Positions 43,637-52,171 of a DNA stretch of 64,000 nucleotides are shown here, piece after piece. A program made the translations under genes and the position numbers. Under the pieces are notes generated by a model. The model saw nothing but the letters and a program-made list of their open reading frames with translations, did no database searches and was not told the origin of the DNA. Positions within the stretch are counted from its first letter, which is position 1. Each line of letters begins with the position of its first letter. This DNA comes from Streptomyces coeruleorubidus (GTDB lineage Bacteria > Actinomycetota > Actinomycetes > Streptomycetales > Streptomycetaceae), in NCBI RefSeq assembly GCF_028885415.1, contig NZ_CP118527.1, positions 5,022,001-5,086,000 on the forward strand. Direction: 5' to 3'.

Positions 43637-44980
43637 ATGGGGGAGCGTGACGATCCGGGGACCATCGGCCGTCGGGTGCAGCGGTTGCGTGTCGAACGCG
43701 GGCTGACGCAGCGGCAGTTGGCGGAACCCGTGTACACCCCCGCCTACGTCTCCACCCTGGAGTCGGGCCGGGTGCGGCCCTCCGACGACGCCCTGCGGCA
43801 TCTCGCCGGACGGCTCGGCGTCGCCTTCGAGGAACTCGCCACCGGGCGTTCGGCGCGGCTCGTGACCGAGCTGCGGCTGCGGCTGACCGAGGCCCAGCGC
43901 GTCTTCGCCGTCGGTGAGGCCGAGGCGGCGGCGGAGCAGTACGCCGGGTTACTCGTCGAGGCCGAGACGCAGGGGCTGGCCGGGGAACAGGCCGCCGCGC
44001 TGCTCGGGCTCGGCGAGTGCGCCCTGGAGACGGGCGAGCTGGTGGCGGGGCGGCAGTATTTCGAGCGGGCCGAGGGCTGTCTGGCCGGCGCGCCGCTGCC
44101 CGCACGGGTCCCGGCGCTGCGCGGGCGGGCCGTCGCGCACTACCTCGCCGGTGAACTCCGGTACGCCGTCTACCTGCTGGAGACCACCCTCGATGAGCTG
44201 AACCGTGGTGGGCTGCACGACCCGGACGCCCTGCTGCTGCTCTACGCCAGCGCCATCGGGCCGTACATGGACATGGGCGCGCACGCCCGCGCCGCCCAGG
44301 CCGCCGAGTTCGCCCTGGCGCTCGCCCCGCGGTCCGGCGACCCGGCCCTGGTCGCGCGCATGCACCGGTCGGTCGCCCGCACCCTGGTCGCCGAGGGCCG
44401 CCTCGCCGAGGCCGATGCCTCGCTGGCCAAGGCGGCCGAGCTGTACCGGGGCCTGCGGATCCGCACCGAACTCGCCAACTGCCACTGGATGCGCGGCTAC
44501 GTCTACGCCCAGGACGGCCAACTGGAGCTGGCCGAGAGCGAGTTGCGGGAGGCCCTCGGCATGCTGTCGGCCAAGCGCGCCGCCCTCTACAGCAGCCAGG
44601 TCGCCGTCGAACTGGCCGACGTGCTCCACCGGCGCGGCAAGTCCGACGAGGCGGCGGCCCTGCTGCGCGAGGTGCTCGACGAGCTGTCCCCCGAGCGCGG
44701 CGCCGTCCACTCCGCCGCCGCGCACCGCCTGCTCGGCATCATCGCCGAGGACGCCCGCCGGACGGAGGAGGCCGAGGAGCACTACGTCCGCGCCCTGAGC
44801 CTGCTGGAGCGGGCGGGCGCCGCCGGTGACCTGGCCGACCTGTGCCGCCTGCTGGGGGACCTGCTGCGGCGCACGGGCCGGGTGGAGGCCGCCCTGGACG
44901 CCTACCGGACGGGTCTCGGGCACCGTACGGCCCCCGGTACCACGACCCTCGGGCCCGCGCCCGCACAGCCTCCTCTGTGA
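43637..44980 (+). CDS. XRE-TPR transcriptional regulator
   Basis: 447 aa. An N-terminal XRE helix-turn-helix (about 8-63, RVQRLRVERGLTQRQLA ... AYVSTLESGRVRPS) is fused to about eight to nine TPR-like helical pairs (75-430). The architecture equals that of peptide-binding RRNPP regulators (PlcR, Rgg, ComR). The ATG at 43637 follows GAGGGACAGGGGGG. Its only close neighbour is the divergent small exported peptide. Streptomyces has many such proteins with unknown ligands. Confidence 0.9.
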   Translation: MGERDDPGTIGRRVQRLRVERGLTQRQLAEPVYTPAYVSTLESGRVRPSDDALRHLAGRLGVAFEELATGRSARLVTELRLRLTEAQRVFAVGEAEAAAEQYAGLLVEAETQGLAGEQAAALLGLGECALETGELVAGRQYFERAEGCLAGAPLPARVPALRGRAVAHYLAGELRYAVYLLETTLDELNRGGLHDPDALLLLYASAIGPYMDMGAHARAAQAAEFALALAPRSGDPALVARMHRSVARTLVAEGRLAEADASLAKAAELYRGLRIRTELANCHWMRGYVYAQDGQLELAESELREALGMLSAKRAALYSSQVAVELADVLHRRGKSDEAAALLREVLDELSPERGAVHSAAAHRLLGIIAEDARRTEEAEEHYVRALSLLERAGAAGDLADLCRLLGDLLRRTGRVEAALDAYRTGLGHRTAPGTTTLGPAPAQPPL

Positions 44981-45088
44981 GGAACGAGGGGCTTCGCATG
45001 GTCGGGGCGGGTTAGCCTCCTTCCGGAATGTGAACGACCGGGGCGATGGGGGTACCGCCCGCGTGAGCGAAGTCGAACGTGGGGGAGC

Positions 45089-46093
45089 GTGGAGAACCAA
45101 CGGACGGTGGCCGACGGCATACGGCTGGGGCTGCGGGCCCTCGTGTACGCCGTCCTCGGGGGCGCCGCGCTGATCGCCGTCGTGACGGTCGTGTCGGTGC
45201 TCGGGCCGATGCTGGCGCTCGATCTCTACACCCCGCCGGTCGCGGCCTGGTGGACGGTGTTCACCGCCATCACCGTCCAGGGCGTGCCCTTCCTGCTGCT
45301 GGGGACGGTCGTGTCGGCGGCGATCGGCGCGTTCGTGCCCGAGCGGGTGTTCCAGCGGTTGCTGCCCCGCCGTACGGCCCTCGCCGTGCCGGTCGCGGGG
45401 GCGGCGGGGGTCGTCCTGCCCGGCTGCGAGTGCGCGTCCGTTCCGGTGGCGGGCAGCCTCATGCGGCGGGGTGTCGCCCCGGCGGCCGCCCTCGCCTTCC
45501 TGCTGTCCGCGCCCGCGATCAACCCCGTCGTCCTGGTGGCGACCTCCGTCGCTTTCCCGGGGCAGCCGGAGATGGTCCTCGGCCGGCTGGTCGCCTCGCT
45601 CGCCACGGCCGTGGTGATGGGCTGGCTGTGGGCGCGGTTCGGGCGGGAGGAGTGGCTGCGGCCGCCGAAGCGGAGCGCGGCGCACGCCCCGGGTGGTCCG
45701 CGTGCTTTCGTCGCCGGGCTTCAGCACGACTTCCTGCACGCGGGCGGGTTCCTGGTGGTCGGCGCGGCGGCAGCGGCGACGTTCGACATCGTCGTGCCGA
45801 GGTCGCTGCTGGAGGTGTTCACCGGGTCGGCCTGGCTGTCGGTGCTGCTCCTGGCCGTGCTGGCGGTCGTGCTGTGCGTGTGCAGTGAGGCCGACGCGTT
45901 CGTGGCGGCCTCGCTGAGCGGCTTCTCGCCCACCGCGCGGCTGGCGTTCATGGTGGTCGGGCCGATGGTCGACCTCAAACTGATCGCGCTCCAGACGGGC
46001 ACGTTCGGCAGGTCCTTCGCGCTGCGGTTCTCCAGCGCGACCTGGCTGGTGGCCGTCGCGAGCAGCGTCCTGGTGGGGTGGTGGCTGCTGTGA
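45089..46093 (+). CDS. Permease, UPF0718/ArsP-like (YcgR type)
   Basis: 334 aa with about eight membrane segments. GCECASVPVAGSL is the conserved Cys-containing motif of the family, repeated in LCVCSEADAFVAASL; the two halves suggest a duplicated unit. Members move arsenic species or unknown metals. The GTG start follows GGGGGAG. The next gene overlaps its stop and encodes the usual partner. Confidence 0.9.
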   Translation: MENQRTVADGIRLGLRALVYAVLGGAALIAVVTVVSVLGPMLALDLYTPPVAAWWTVFTAITVQGVPFLLLGTVVSAAIGAFVPERVFQRLLPRRTALAVPVAGAAGVVLPGCECASVPVAGSLMRRGVAPAAALAFLLSAPAINPVVLVATSVAFPGQPEMVLGRLVASLATAVVMGWLWARFGREEWLRPPKRSAAHAPGGPRAFVAGLQHDFLHAGGFLVVGAAAAATFDIVVPRSLLEVFTGSAWLSVLLLAVLAVVLCVCSEADAFVAASLSGFSPTARLAFMVVGPMVDLKLIALQTGTFGRSFALRFSSATWLVAVASSVLVGWWLL

Positions 46094-46812
46094 GGCGCTA
46101 CGGACCGGCCGTACTGCTCGCCCTCGTCGGCGCGGCGATCCTGCGGGTTTCGCTCTTCGGCGATCTGTATCTGCGGTACGTGCAGGTCGGGTTGAGGCCG
46201 TATCTGGTGGTGTCGGGGGTGGTGCTGGTGCTGCTCGCGGTGGTGGTGGCGGTGCCGGCGCGGACAGCCGGGGAGCAGGAGAACCCCCACTCCCACCCCG
46301 ACCACACCCACGGCCCCGCCGGCCCCCGTGTCGCCTGGTTCCTCACTCTCCCCGCCCTGGCCCTGCTGCTGTTCCCGCCGCCCGCCCTCGGCTCCTACAG
46401 CGCGGAGCGCGAGGCCGCCCAGCGCGCGGCCCGGGGCGTCGGCACCTTCCCGGCGCTGCCGGCCGGGAACCCGCTCGACCTCACCCTCGGGGAGTTCGGC
46501 TCCCGGGCGGTCTACGACAGCGGCCGCTCCCTGCAGAGACGCACGGTCCGGCTCACCGGCTTCGTCACCCGCGACGCCGACGGCACCTGGTACGTCACCC
46601 GCCTCGTCGTCTCCTGCTGCGCCGCCGACGCCACCACCGCCAAGGCCGAGGTGCGCGGCGCCGGCGCCCCGTCCGTCGACACCTGGGTCACGGTCACCGG
46701 CACCTGGCACCCGCAGGGCGAGCTGGGCTCGGCCGCCGCCTGGCCGCCGGTCCTGGACGCCACCTCCGTACGGCGGGTGCGGCAGCCGGACAGCCCGTAC
46801 GAGAAGCGCTGA
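46090..46812 (+). CDS. TIGR03943 family permease partner (YcgQ type)
   Basis: 240 aa. Two to three membrane segments (AVLLALVGAAILRVSLFG, YLVVSGVVLVLLAVVVAVPA, VAWFLTLPALALLLFPPPALG), a His-rich loop and an exported domain with CCAADATT, typical of the TIGR03943 subunit paired with UPF0718 permeases. GTG 46090 overlaps the permease stop; GTG 46078 is an alternative. The His-rich loop points to a metal; no Zur-type box was recognised upstream. Confidence 0.88.
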   Translation: MRRYGPAVLLALVGAAILRVSLFGDLYLRYVQVGLRPYLVVSGVVLVLLAVVVAVPARTAGEQENPHSHPDHTHGPAGPRVAWFLTLPALALLLFPPPALGSYSAEREAAQRAARGVGTFPALPAGNPLDLTLGEFGSRAVYDSGRSLQRRTVRLTGFVTRDADGTWYVTRLVVSCCAADATTAKAEVRGAGAPSVDTWVTVTGTWHPQGELGSAAAWPPVLDATSVRRVRQPDSPYEKR

Positions 46813-47010
46813 GGGGCATGCCGCGGTGACGGCCCGGCGCAGGGGTTTCGCCCCACCTGCGACGGGTAGTCGGGGCACGATTCCGGGAGGGCTCGGAGGC
46901 CGCCGCACACCGGCCGGCCCGGGCAGGCGGCGCTCACCGGCCCACCCCGCGTACAGCGGGGCCGGAAGAGCGTCGACAGCGAAGGCCGGTGATCGAAGGA
47001 GGCGGTGGTC

Positions 47011-47796
47011 GTGCGGCCCAGGGACGATCCCCGAGACGCCCCCGGCGGCGACCCCGGTCCCCGCCGCACAGGGGGCGGTGACCTGGACCTGGACGGGATC
47101 CGGGCCGCCGATGTGATCGCCAGGGGCATGCGGGGCGCCGAGCCCGGGGAGGTCCCGGGTCGGCTGTGCGAGGTGGCGGTCGAGCTGCTGCCGGTGGTCG
47201 GCGCGAGCGTGTCGCTGCGCAGCGAGGGGATGCCCGTCCAGCTGAGCGCCAGCAGCTCGCACGCCGCGCACCTGGCGCAGATCCAGGCGACGCTGGGCGA
47301 CGGCCCCTGCCAGAGCGCGGTGGAGGACGGGGCGCCCGTGCTCGCCTGCGACCTGACGACCGGCCGGGACGCGGGCCGCTGGCCGGTCTTCGCCCAGCAG
47401 GCGACGGAGGCCGGGGTACGGGCGGTGTACGCGGTGCCGCTGGGCAGCGACGCGGTGTGCGTGGGCACCCTCGACCTGTACCGCGACAGGCCCGGCGGGC
47501 TCACCGACCGCCAGCTGCACGTGGCCCGGCTCGTGGCCGGTGTCATGACGGTGGCCCTGATGGCACTGCCGCGCGGGGCCGAGGCCGAGCCGCGGGACGA
47601 GGAACCCTGGCTCAGCGGGCTGGCCGCGGACCACGACGAGGTCTACCAGGCCGTCGGCATGATCATGGCGCAGCTCGGCGTCGGCGCCGACGACGCGCTC
47701 GCGCGACTGCGGGCAGACGCCTTCGCCCGCGGCTGCACGGCCCTCGACGCGGCACGCGAGGTGATCGCCCACCGCAGGCGTTTCGAACGGTACTGA
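47011..47796 (+). CDS. GAF-ANTAR regulator
   Basis: 261 aa. A GAF domain (about 40-175, LGDGPCQSAVEDGAPVLACDL) precedes an ANTAR RNA-binding domain (about 195-260, VYQAVGMIMAQLGVGADDALARLRADAFARGCTALDAAREV). ANTAR proteins act as antiterminators on nascent RNA. The GTG at 47011 stands eight bases after AAGGAGG. No dual-hexaloop target was searched for. Confidence 0.85.
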   Translation: MRPRDDPRDAPGGDPGPRRTGGGDLDLDGIRAADVIARGMRGAEPGEVPGRLCEVAVELLPVVGASVSLRSEGMPVQLSASSSHAAHLAQIQATLGDGPCQSAVEDGAPVLACDLTTGRDAGRWPVFAQQATEAGVRAVYAVPLGSDAVCVGTLDLYRDRPGGLTDRQLHVARLVAGVMTVALMALPRGAEAEPRDEEPWLSGLAADHDEVYQAVGMIMAQLGVGADDALARLRADAFARGCTALDAAREVIAHRRRFERY

Positions 47797-48105
47797 GACG
47801 TGGCCGGTGGCTTGGGAGCGGCGGCGGGGCCGGTCGGCGTGTGGGGGTGGTGTTGAGAGCGGCGGGTGGCGGGGCCGGTCGGCGTTGGGGGTGGTGTTGG
47901 GAGCGGTTGGTGGTGTGGGAGTGGTGGCGGGGCTTGGGCGGCGTGTGGGGCGGTGACGACATCCGGCTGGTGGCGAGGCCCGGGGGGCCGGCGGCCGGTG
48001 TCGAGACCGAAGGGTGGCGTGGGGACTGGTGGCGAGGCCCGGCCGGTGGTGGGGCCCGGTCGGCGTGGTGGAGCGGTATGGAGCACGAGATCCGGCCGGT
48101 GTCCG
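47797..48105. repeat. Low-complexity GGTGG-rich region with 45-bp tandem repeat
   Basis: No convincing gene. A ~40-base unit starting GGCGGGGCCGGTCGGCG and ending GGTGGTGTTG-AGCGG is present at 47823 and again at 47868 (period 45), then degenerates into G/T-rich sequence with runs of GGTGG. The plus strand is strikingly poor in A and C, a potential G-quadruplex or R-loop forming stretch. Confidence 0.7.
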
Positions 48106-48909
48106 TCAGATCTGGGCCCGTCCCCGCTTCCTGATCTCGGCCAGGCGCTGCGCTCCGAGTTCCGCGGTCTGCTGCGTGACCTCCTCGTACACCTCGTCGA
48201 GGCCGGCGTTGGTGAGCGTGATCGTCTCCTGCCCGACCCGCACGGCCGCGAGGTCCATCGTGAGGTACGTCAGCTCACCCTCCTCGGTCTCGCCGGCCAG
48301 GGTGACGCGCAGGGCCTGCCGGGCGTCCCCCACCGGCGGCAGCGGCATGTCGCTGACCTGGACGCCCTGGATGCCGCCGCGCGTGGTCGCGGCGGTGAAC
48401 TCGCCGCACCTCTCCGGCAGCGACTTCAGCCAGGCCAGGGTGCGGTCGACGTCCGCCGGCGGATGGGCGGCGACCTGGTAGCGCAACTGGGCGTCGGTGT
48501 CGGCGTCGTCGAACGAGGCCGTCGCCTTCGGGCCGGCCGGGGTGCCGAAGAGTTCCTCCGTGTAGAGGGCGTCCAGCAGCCGCTGGCAGTCACGGTCCTC
48601 CGTGGTCGCCTTGAGCAGCCCGTCCCGCCAGGTCCTGGCACCCCGCGTCGGCCCCCACGGCTCCCCCAGATCGACCGCGGTGATCAGTGCCGCCTGGGCC
48701 TGGGCCTCGGTGAGACCGGCCCCGGAGCCCGCGGGCCGTTCGCCGGCGGGCGACGCGCCGGTGGGGGTGGCGGAGGCGGAGAACCACCGTGGCCGCGGCT
48801 CGTCCTGGAGGGAACAGGCGGCCGTGGCCAGCAGGGCCGTCACGGACAGCGCGGAGGTGAGCAGGGCGCGGGTACCTGGGCCGCGTCGGCCGGCCGGAGG
48901 GTGGGGCAT
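48106..48909 (-). CDS. Lipoprotein of unknown function
   Basis: 267 aa. The signal ends in the lipobox LLATAACS, so Cys is lipidated. After a Ser/Pro linker comes a mixed domain (TEAQAQAALITAVDLGEPW, RDCQRLLDALYTEELFG, GQETITLTNAGLDEVYEEV) resembling Streptomyces PknH-like sensor-domain lipoproteins. The ATG at 48909 follows CAGGAGG. Confidence 0.8.
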   Translation of the reverse strand: MPHPPAGRRGPGTRALLTSALSVTALLATAACSLQDEPRPRWFSASATPTGASPAGERPAGSGAGLTEAQAQAALITAVDLGEPWGPTRGARTWRDGLLKATTEDRDCQRLLDALYTEELFGTPAGPKATASFDDADTDAQLRYQVAAHPPADVDRTLAWLKSLPERCGEFTAATTRGGIQGVQVSDMPLPPVGDARQALRVTLAGETEEGELTYLTMDLAAVRVGQETITLTNAGLDEVYEEVTQQTAELGAQRLAEIRKRGRAQI

Positions 48910-49110
48910 CGGAGGGCCTCCTGCGGGGAGTTCATGGAGGTGCCTCCTGACGGGGCGGGCTCTCCAAGATCGGGTACGTGCTCTTACGGCACCACCGCGA
49001 CGGGCGGCACACCAGTGCGACGGGCTGTTCGGGTGAGGGCGGCGTACGCCTCCCGGGCGACCGCGAAAAGCCGTCGCCCCGCGGGCCGCCCCCCTGTTAC
49101 GGTCACGCCC

Positions 49111-49173
49111 ATGAAGCGCGCCCAGCCGTTCCCGTCTCTCACGACGACGCCGGAGAGTGTCCCGGCGCGCTGA
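49111..49173 (+). CDS. Leader peptide of the thrS attenuator
   Basis: A 20-codon frame (ATG at 49111, TGA ending at 49173) encodes MKRAQPFPSL followed by three consecutive Thr codons (ACG ACG ACG). There is no ribosome site; GTTACGGTCACG just upstream could be a -10 region for a leaderless transcript, as known for other Streptomyces attenuator peptides. It precedes a perfect hairpin and thrS, the arrangement of ribosome-mediated attenuation sensing charged tRNA-Thr. Confidence 0.75.
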   Translation: MKRAQPFPSLTTTPESVPAR

Positions 49174-49191
49174 CAGCTGACGCAGATGTCC

Positions 49192-49219
49192 GAAGCCCGG
49201 GGCGAGTGCCCCGGGCTTC
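49192..49219 (+). terminator. Attenuator hairpin before thrS
   Basis: GAAGCCCGGGGC (49192-49203) and GCCCCGGGCTTC (49208-49219) make a 12-bp perfect stem with a GAGT loop, between the leader peptide and thrS. As in other actinobacterial terminators the U-tract is poor (GTCGTG). Confidence 0.8.
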
Positions 49220-49257
49220 GTCGTGTGGTGCTCGCCTCAGACCCGAGGAGCCCACCA

Positions 49258-50483
49258 TGCACGACCACCGACGGCTCGGCCGTGAACTGAACCTCTTCGA
49301 CACCGACCCGCTGATGGGCGCGGGCCTGCCGTACTGGCTGCCCGACGGCGCGATCGTGCGGCACACCCTGGAGGAGTACATCCGCGAGGCGGAACAGCGG
49401 GCCGGCTACCGGCACGTGTACTCGCCCGTCCTCGGAAAACGCGAGCTGTACGAGATCTCCGGGCACTGGGACCACTACAGCGAGGACATGTTCCCGCCGA
49501 TGGACCTCGGCTCGGAACAGGTCCTGCTGCGCCCGAGCCTGTGCCCCCACCACGCCCTGATCTACCGCTCCCGCCCCCACAGCTACCGCGAACTACCCCT
49601 CCGCATGGCCGAGTTGGGCGGCATGTACCGCTCGGAGCTGTCCGGCGTCCTCGGCGGCCTGACCCGGGTACGGGCCATCACCCTCAACGACGCGCACATC
49701 TTCTGCACCCTGGAGCAGGCCGTCGAGGAGGCGCGCGGCGCCCTGGAGCTGATCGGCCGTGCCTACGCGGACCTGGGCATCCGCGCGGCCCGCCACCGCC
49801 TCTCCCTGCCCGGCGAGGGCGGCAAGTACGTGGCGGACCCGGACCTGTGGCGGCGGGCCACCGCCCTGCTCAGGGAGGTCCTGGACGGCTCCGGCATCCC
49901 CTATGAGGCCGCCGAGGGCGAGGCGGCCTTCTACGGTCCGAAGATCGACGTGCAGATCGCCGACCCCGCCGGGCGGGAGGCCACCCTGTCCACCGTCCAG
50001 ATCGACTTCCACCAGCCCGAACGCTTCGACCTGCACTACATCGGCCCCGACGGGGCGAAGCACCGCCCGGTCATGGTGCACCGCAGCGTCATCGGCAGTG
50101 TGGAACGCGCGGTCGCCCACCTCGTCGAGACCCACGGCGGAGCCTTCCCGCCGTGGCTGGCCCCGGTGCAGCTGGTGATCCTGCCGGTGGGGGACGAGCA
50201 GAGCGAGGACGCCCACGCCCTGGCCCGCCGCGCCCACGACCTCGGCCTGCGCGCCGAGGTCGCCGGCCCCGAGCACGGCACCCTCGCCGCCCGTGTCCGC
50301 GAGGCCCGGCTGGTCCCGTACCAGGCGGTGATCGGCGGGAGGGAGGCCGCCGCCGGGCTCGTGGCACTCCGGGTGCGCGACGGCCACCGCCCGGACCCCC
50401 TCCCCGCCGCCGAGCTGCTGCGCCGTATCGGGGACCGGGTAGCGGCCCGCGCCACCGGTCTGTGGGCACCGGCAGCTGCCTGA
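49258..50483 (+). CDS. thrS: Threonyl-tRNA synthetase, short form without TGS and editing domains
   Basis: 408 aa. It begins right at the class II catalytic core (HRRLGRELNLFDTDPLMGAGLPYWLPDGAIVR), so the N-terminal TGS and editing domains (about 240 residues) are absent. The three zinc ligands are present: Cys in PSLCPHHA, His in NDAHIFC and His in VMVHRSVIGS; motif 2 is MAELGGMYRSEL. The C-terminal anticodon-binding domain is complete. Such short ThrRS are second copies; they charge tRNA-Thr without post-transfer proofreading. ATG 49258 has GAGGAG before it. The leader peptide and hairpin upstream predict attenuation by threonine. Confidence 0.92.
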
Positions 50484-50489
50484 GCAGGC

Positions 50490-51047
50490 TCAGAACGCCC
50501 AACGCGTGTGGCTGAAGACGCCGTTGTCGCGGCCGAAGCCGTACGCCGTCGCCGGTGCCACCGCGAACACCACGTCGTCCCCGCTGCGGAACGCGTCCCC
50601 CATGCCGTGGAAGGTGCCCTCGGGGGAGGTGATGTGCGGCCCGTACTTCGTCTCGTACGCCGTGATCACCTCCTCCAGCAGCGCCGGGTCGGTGACCGGC
50701 TCCGCCGTGCCCTCGACCACGAGGTCGAGCCCCTGGGCGAGCGAGTTCGCGCCGGTGGTCAGCGCGCAGTGCGCGTCGTGCGCGAGGTTCTTCGCCTTCT
50801 GCTCCCCCCTGCCGGTGGAGAAGTACAGCGCTCCGTCGTGCCAGGCGGCGATGCAGGGCGTGACGTGCAGTCTGCCGTCGGGCCGCACCGTGGACACCCA
50901 GAAGATCTCGGCGGCCTTCAGATGCCGCTGGGCCTCGGCCCAGTCGACGGCGGTGACGTCCGAGGCACCCGGGCGCGGATTGAGCGCGGAACTGTAACGG
51001 GCGTCGAGCTCGGTCGTGGGCTGCTTCGCGGGTCCTGGTGCGGGCAT
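50490..51047 (-). CDS. Pyridoxamine 5'-phosphate oxidase-fold protein
   Basis: 185 aa split-barrel protein: FWVSTVRPDGRLHVTPCIAAWHDGALYFSTGRGEQKAKNL is the flavin/F420-binding core. Such proteins are FMN- or F420-dependent oxidoreductases of diverse substrates; which cofactor is used cannot be told. The ATG is preceded by AAGGAGATCC. Convergent with thrS, seven bases between the stops. Confidence 0.88.
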   Translation of the reverse strand: MPAPGPAKQPTTELDARYSSALNPRPGASDVTAVDWAEAQRHLKAAEIFWVSTVRPDGRLHVTPCIAAWHDGALYFSTGRGEQKAKNLAHDAHCALTTGANSLAQGLDLVVEGTAEPVTDPALLEEVITAYETKYGPHITSPEGTFHGMGDAFRSGDDVVFAVAPATAYGFGRDNGVFSHTRWAF

Positions 51048-51177
51048 GGCGGATCTCCTTCGTCGGTTCTCTCCGATAACGACCGGAGGCCCGCACCGAA
51101 ATCATCGCCACTCCAGGCCGTAGGGTCGCGGGTGCCGCCCCCGCCCGGGAGCGGCCGGAGCGGAAGGAGGCCCAGTC

Positions 51178-52137
51178 GTGACGGACGATCAGCGGATTCC
51201 GGTGATCATCGACTGCGACACCGGCGTCGACGACGCCCTCGCCCTGCTGTTCGCCGTACGGCACCCGGCGCTCGACGTGCGGGCGATCACCTGCGTGGCC
51301 GGGAACACGGACGTGGGCGGCGTGGTCCGCAACACCCTGACCGTGCTGGAGGTGGCCGGTGCCGGGGACATTCCCGTCGCCCGGGGCGCCGAGCGGCCGC
51401 TGATCGAGCCCGTGCGGACGGCGCGGCACGTGCACGGGCAGGACGGGATGGGCGATCTGGGGCTGCCCGCGCCGACCCGTGTGCCGGTCGACGTGGACGC
51501 GGTGACGCTGCTGCGGCGCGAGATCCTCGCCTCGCCCAGGCCGGTCACGCTGATTCCGACCGCGCCCCTGACGAACATCGCGCTGCTGCTGCGGACGCAT
51601 CCCGAGGTGACCCGCAACATCGAGCGGATCGTGTTCATGGGCGGCGCGGTGGCGACCGGGAACGCCACGCCGGTCGCGGAGTTCAACGTGTGGCACGACC
51701 CGGAGGCGGCCGCGGTCCTGCTCACCGCGGGGGTGCCGATCACGATGTACGGGCTGGACGTGTTCAAGAAGGTCCTGGTGCCCGCGGGGGAGGTGGAGCG
51801 GCTGCGGGCGAGTTCGGAGCCGAGCCTGCGGATGGCCGGTGAGCTGCTTGCCCACCGGGACCCGGCCACGTCCGGTGATCCGACTCCCATGGGTGGGCTC
51901 GGTGACGCGGGTGCGGTCTGTGCGGTCGTCGATCCGAAGGGGCTGACCACCGAGTGCCTGCCGGTCGAGGTCGTTCTGGCCCCGGGGCCCGCACGCGGCC
52001 AGACGATCGTCGACCGGCGGCCACGGCTCGGAGAGTCCGAGATCCACGAGGGTGTGCGTGAACAGCCCTTGGTGGACGTGGCGCTGGGCGTGGACGTGGA
52101 GCGGTACGTGGAGCTGTGGCTGAAAACGGTGGAGTAG
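51178..52137 (+). CDS. Nucleoside hydrolase (inosine-uridine preferring type)
   Basis: 319 aa. DCDTGVDDALAL at the N-terminus is the calcium-binding DxDxxxDD motif of nucleoside hydrolases; VFMGGA, AEFNVWHDPEAA and a later MGGLGDAGAV support the fold. It splits the N-glycosidic bond of ribonucleosides for salvage. The GTG at 51178 is preceded by AAGGAGG. Confidence 0.9.
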   Translation: MTDDQRIPVIIDCDTGVDDALALLFAVRHPALDVRAITCVAGNTDVGGVVRNTLTVLEVAGAGDIPVARGAERPLIEPVRTARHVHGQDGMGDLGLPAPTRVPVDVDAVTLLRREILASPRPVTLIPTAPLTNIALLLRTHPEVTRNIERIVFMGGAVATGNATPVAEFNVWHDPEAAAVLLTAGVPITMYGLDVFKKVLVPAGEVERLRASSEPSLRMAGELLAHRDPATSGDPTPMGGLGDAGAVCAVVDPKGLTTECLPVEVVLAPGPARGQTIVDRRPRLGESEIHEGVREQPLVDVALGVDVERYVELWLKTVE

Positions 52138-52171
52138 GCCGGGGAGAGGCCGGCTCCTTAGGGGGTGTCCG

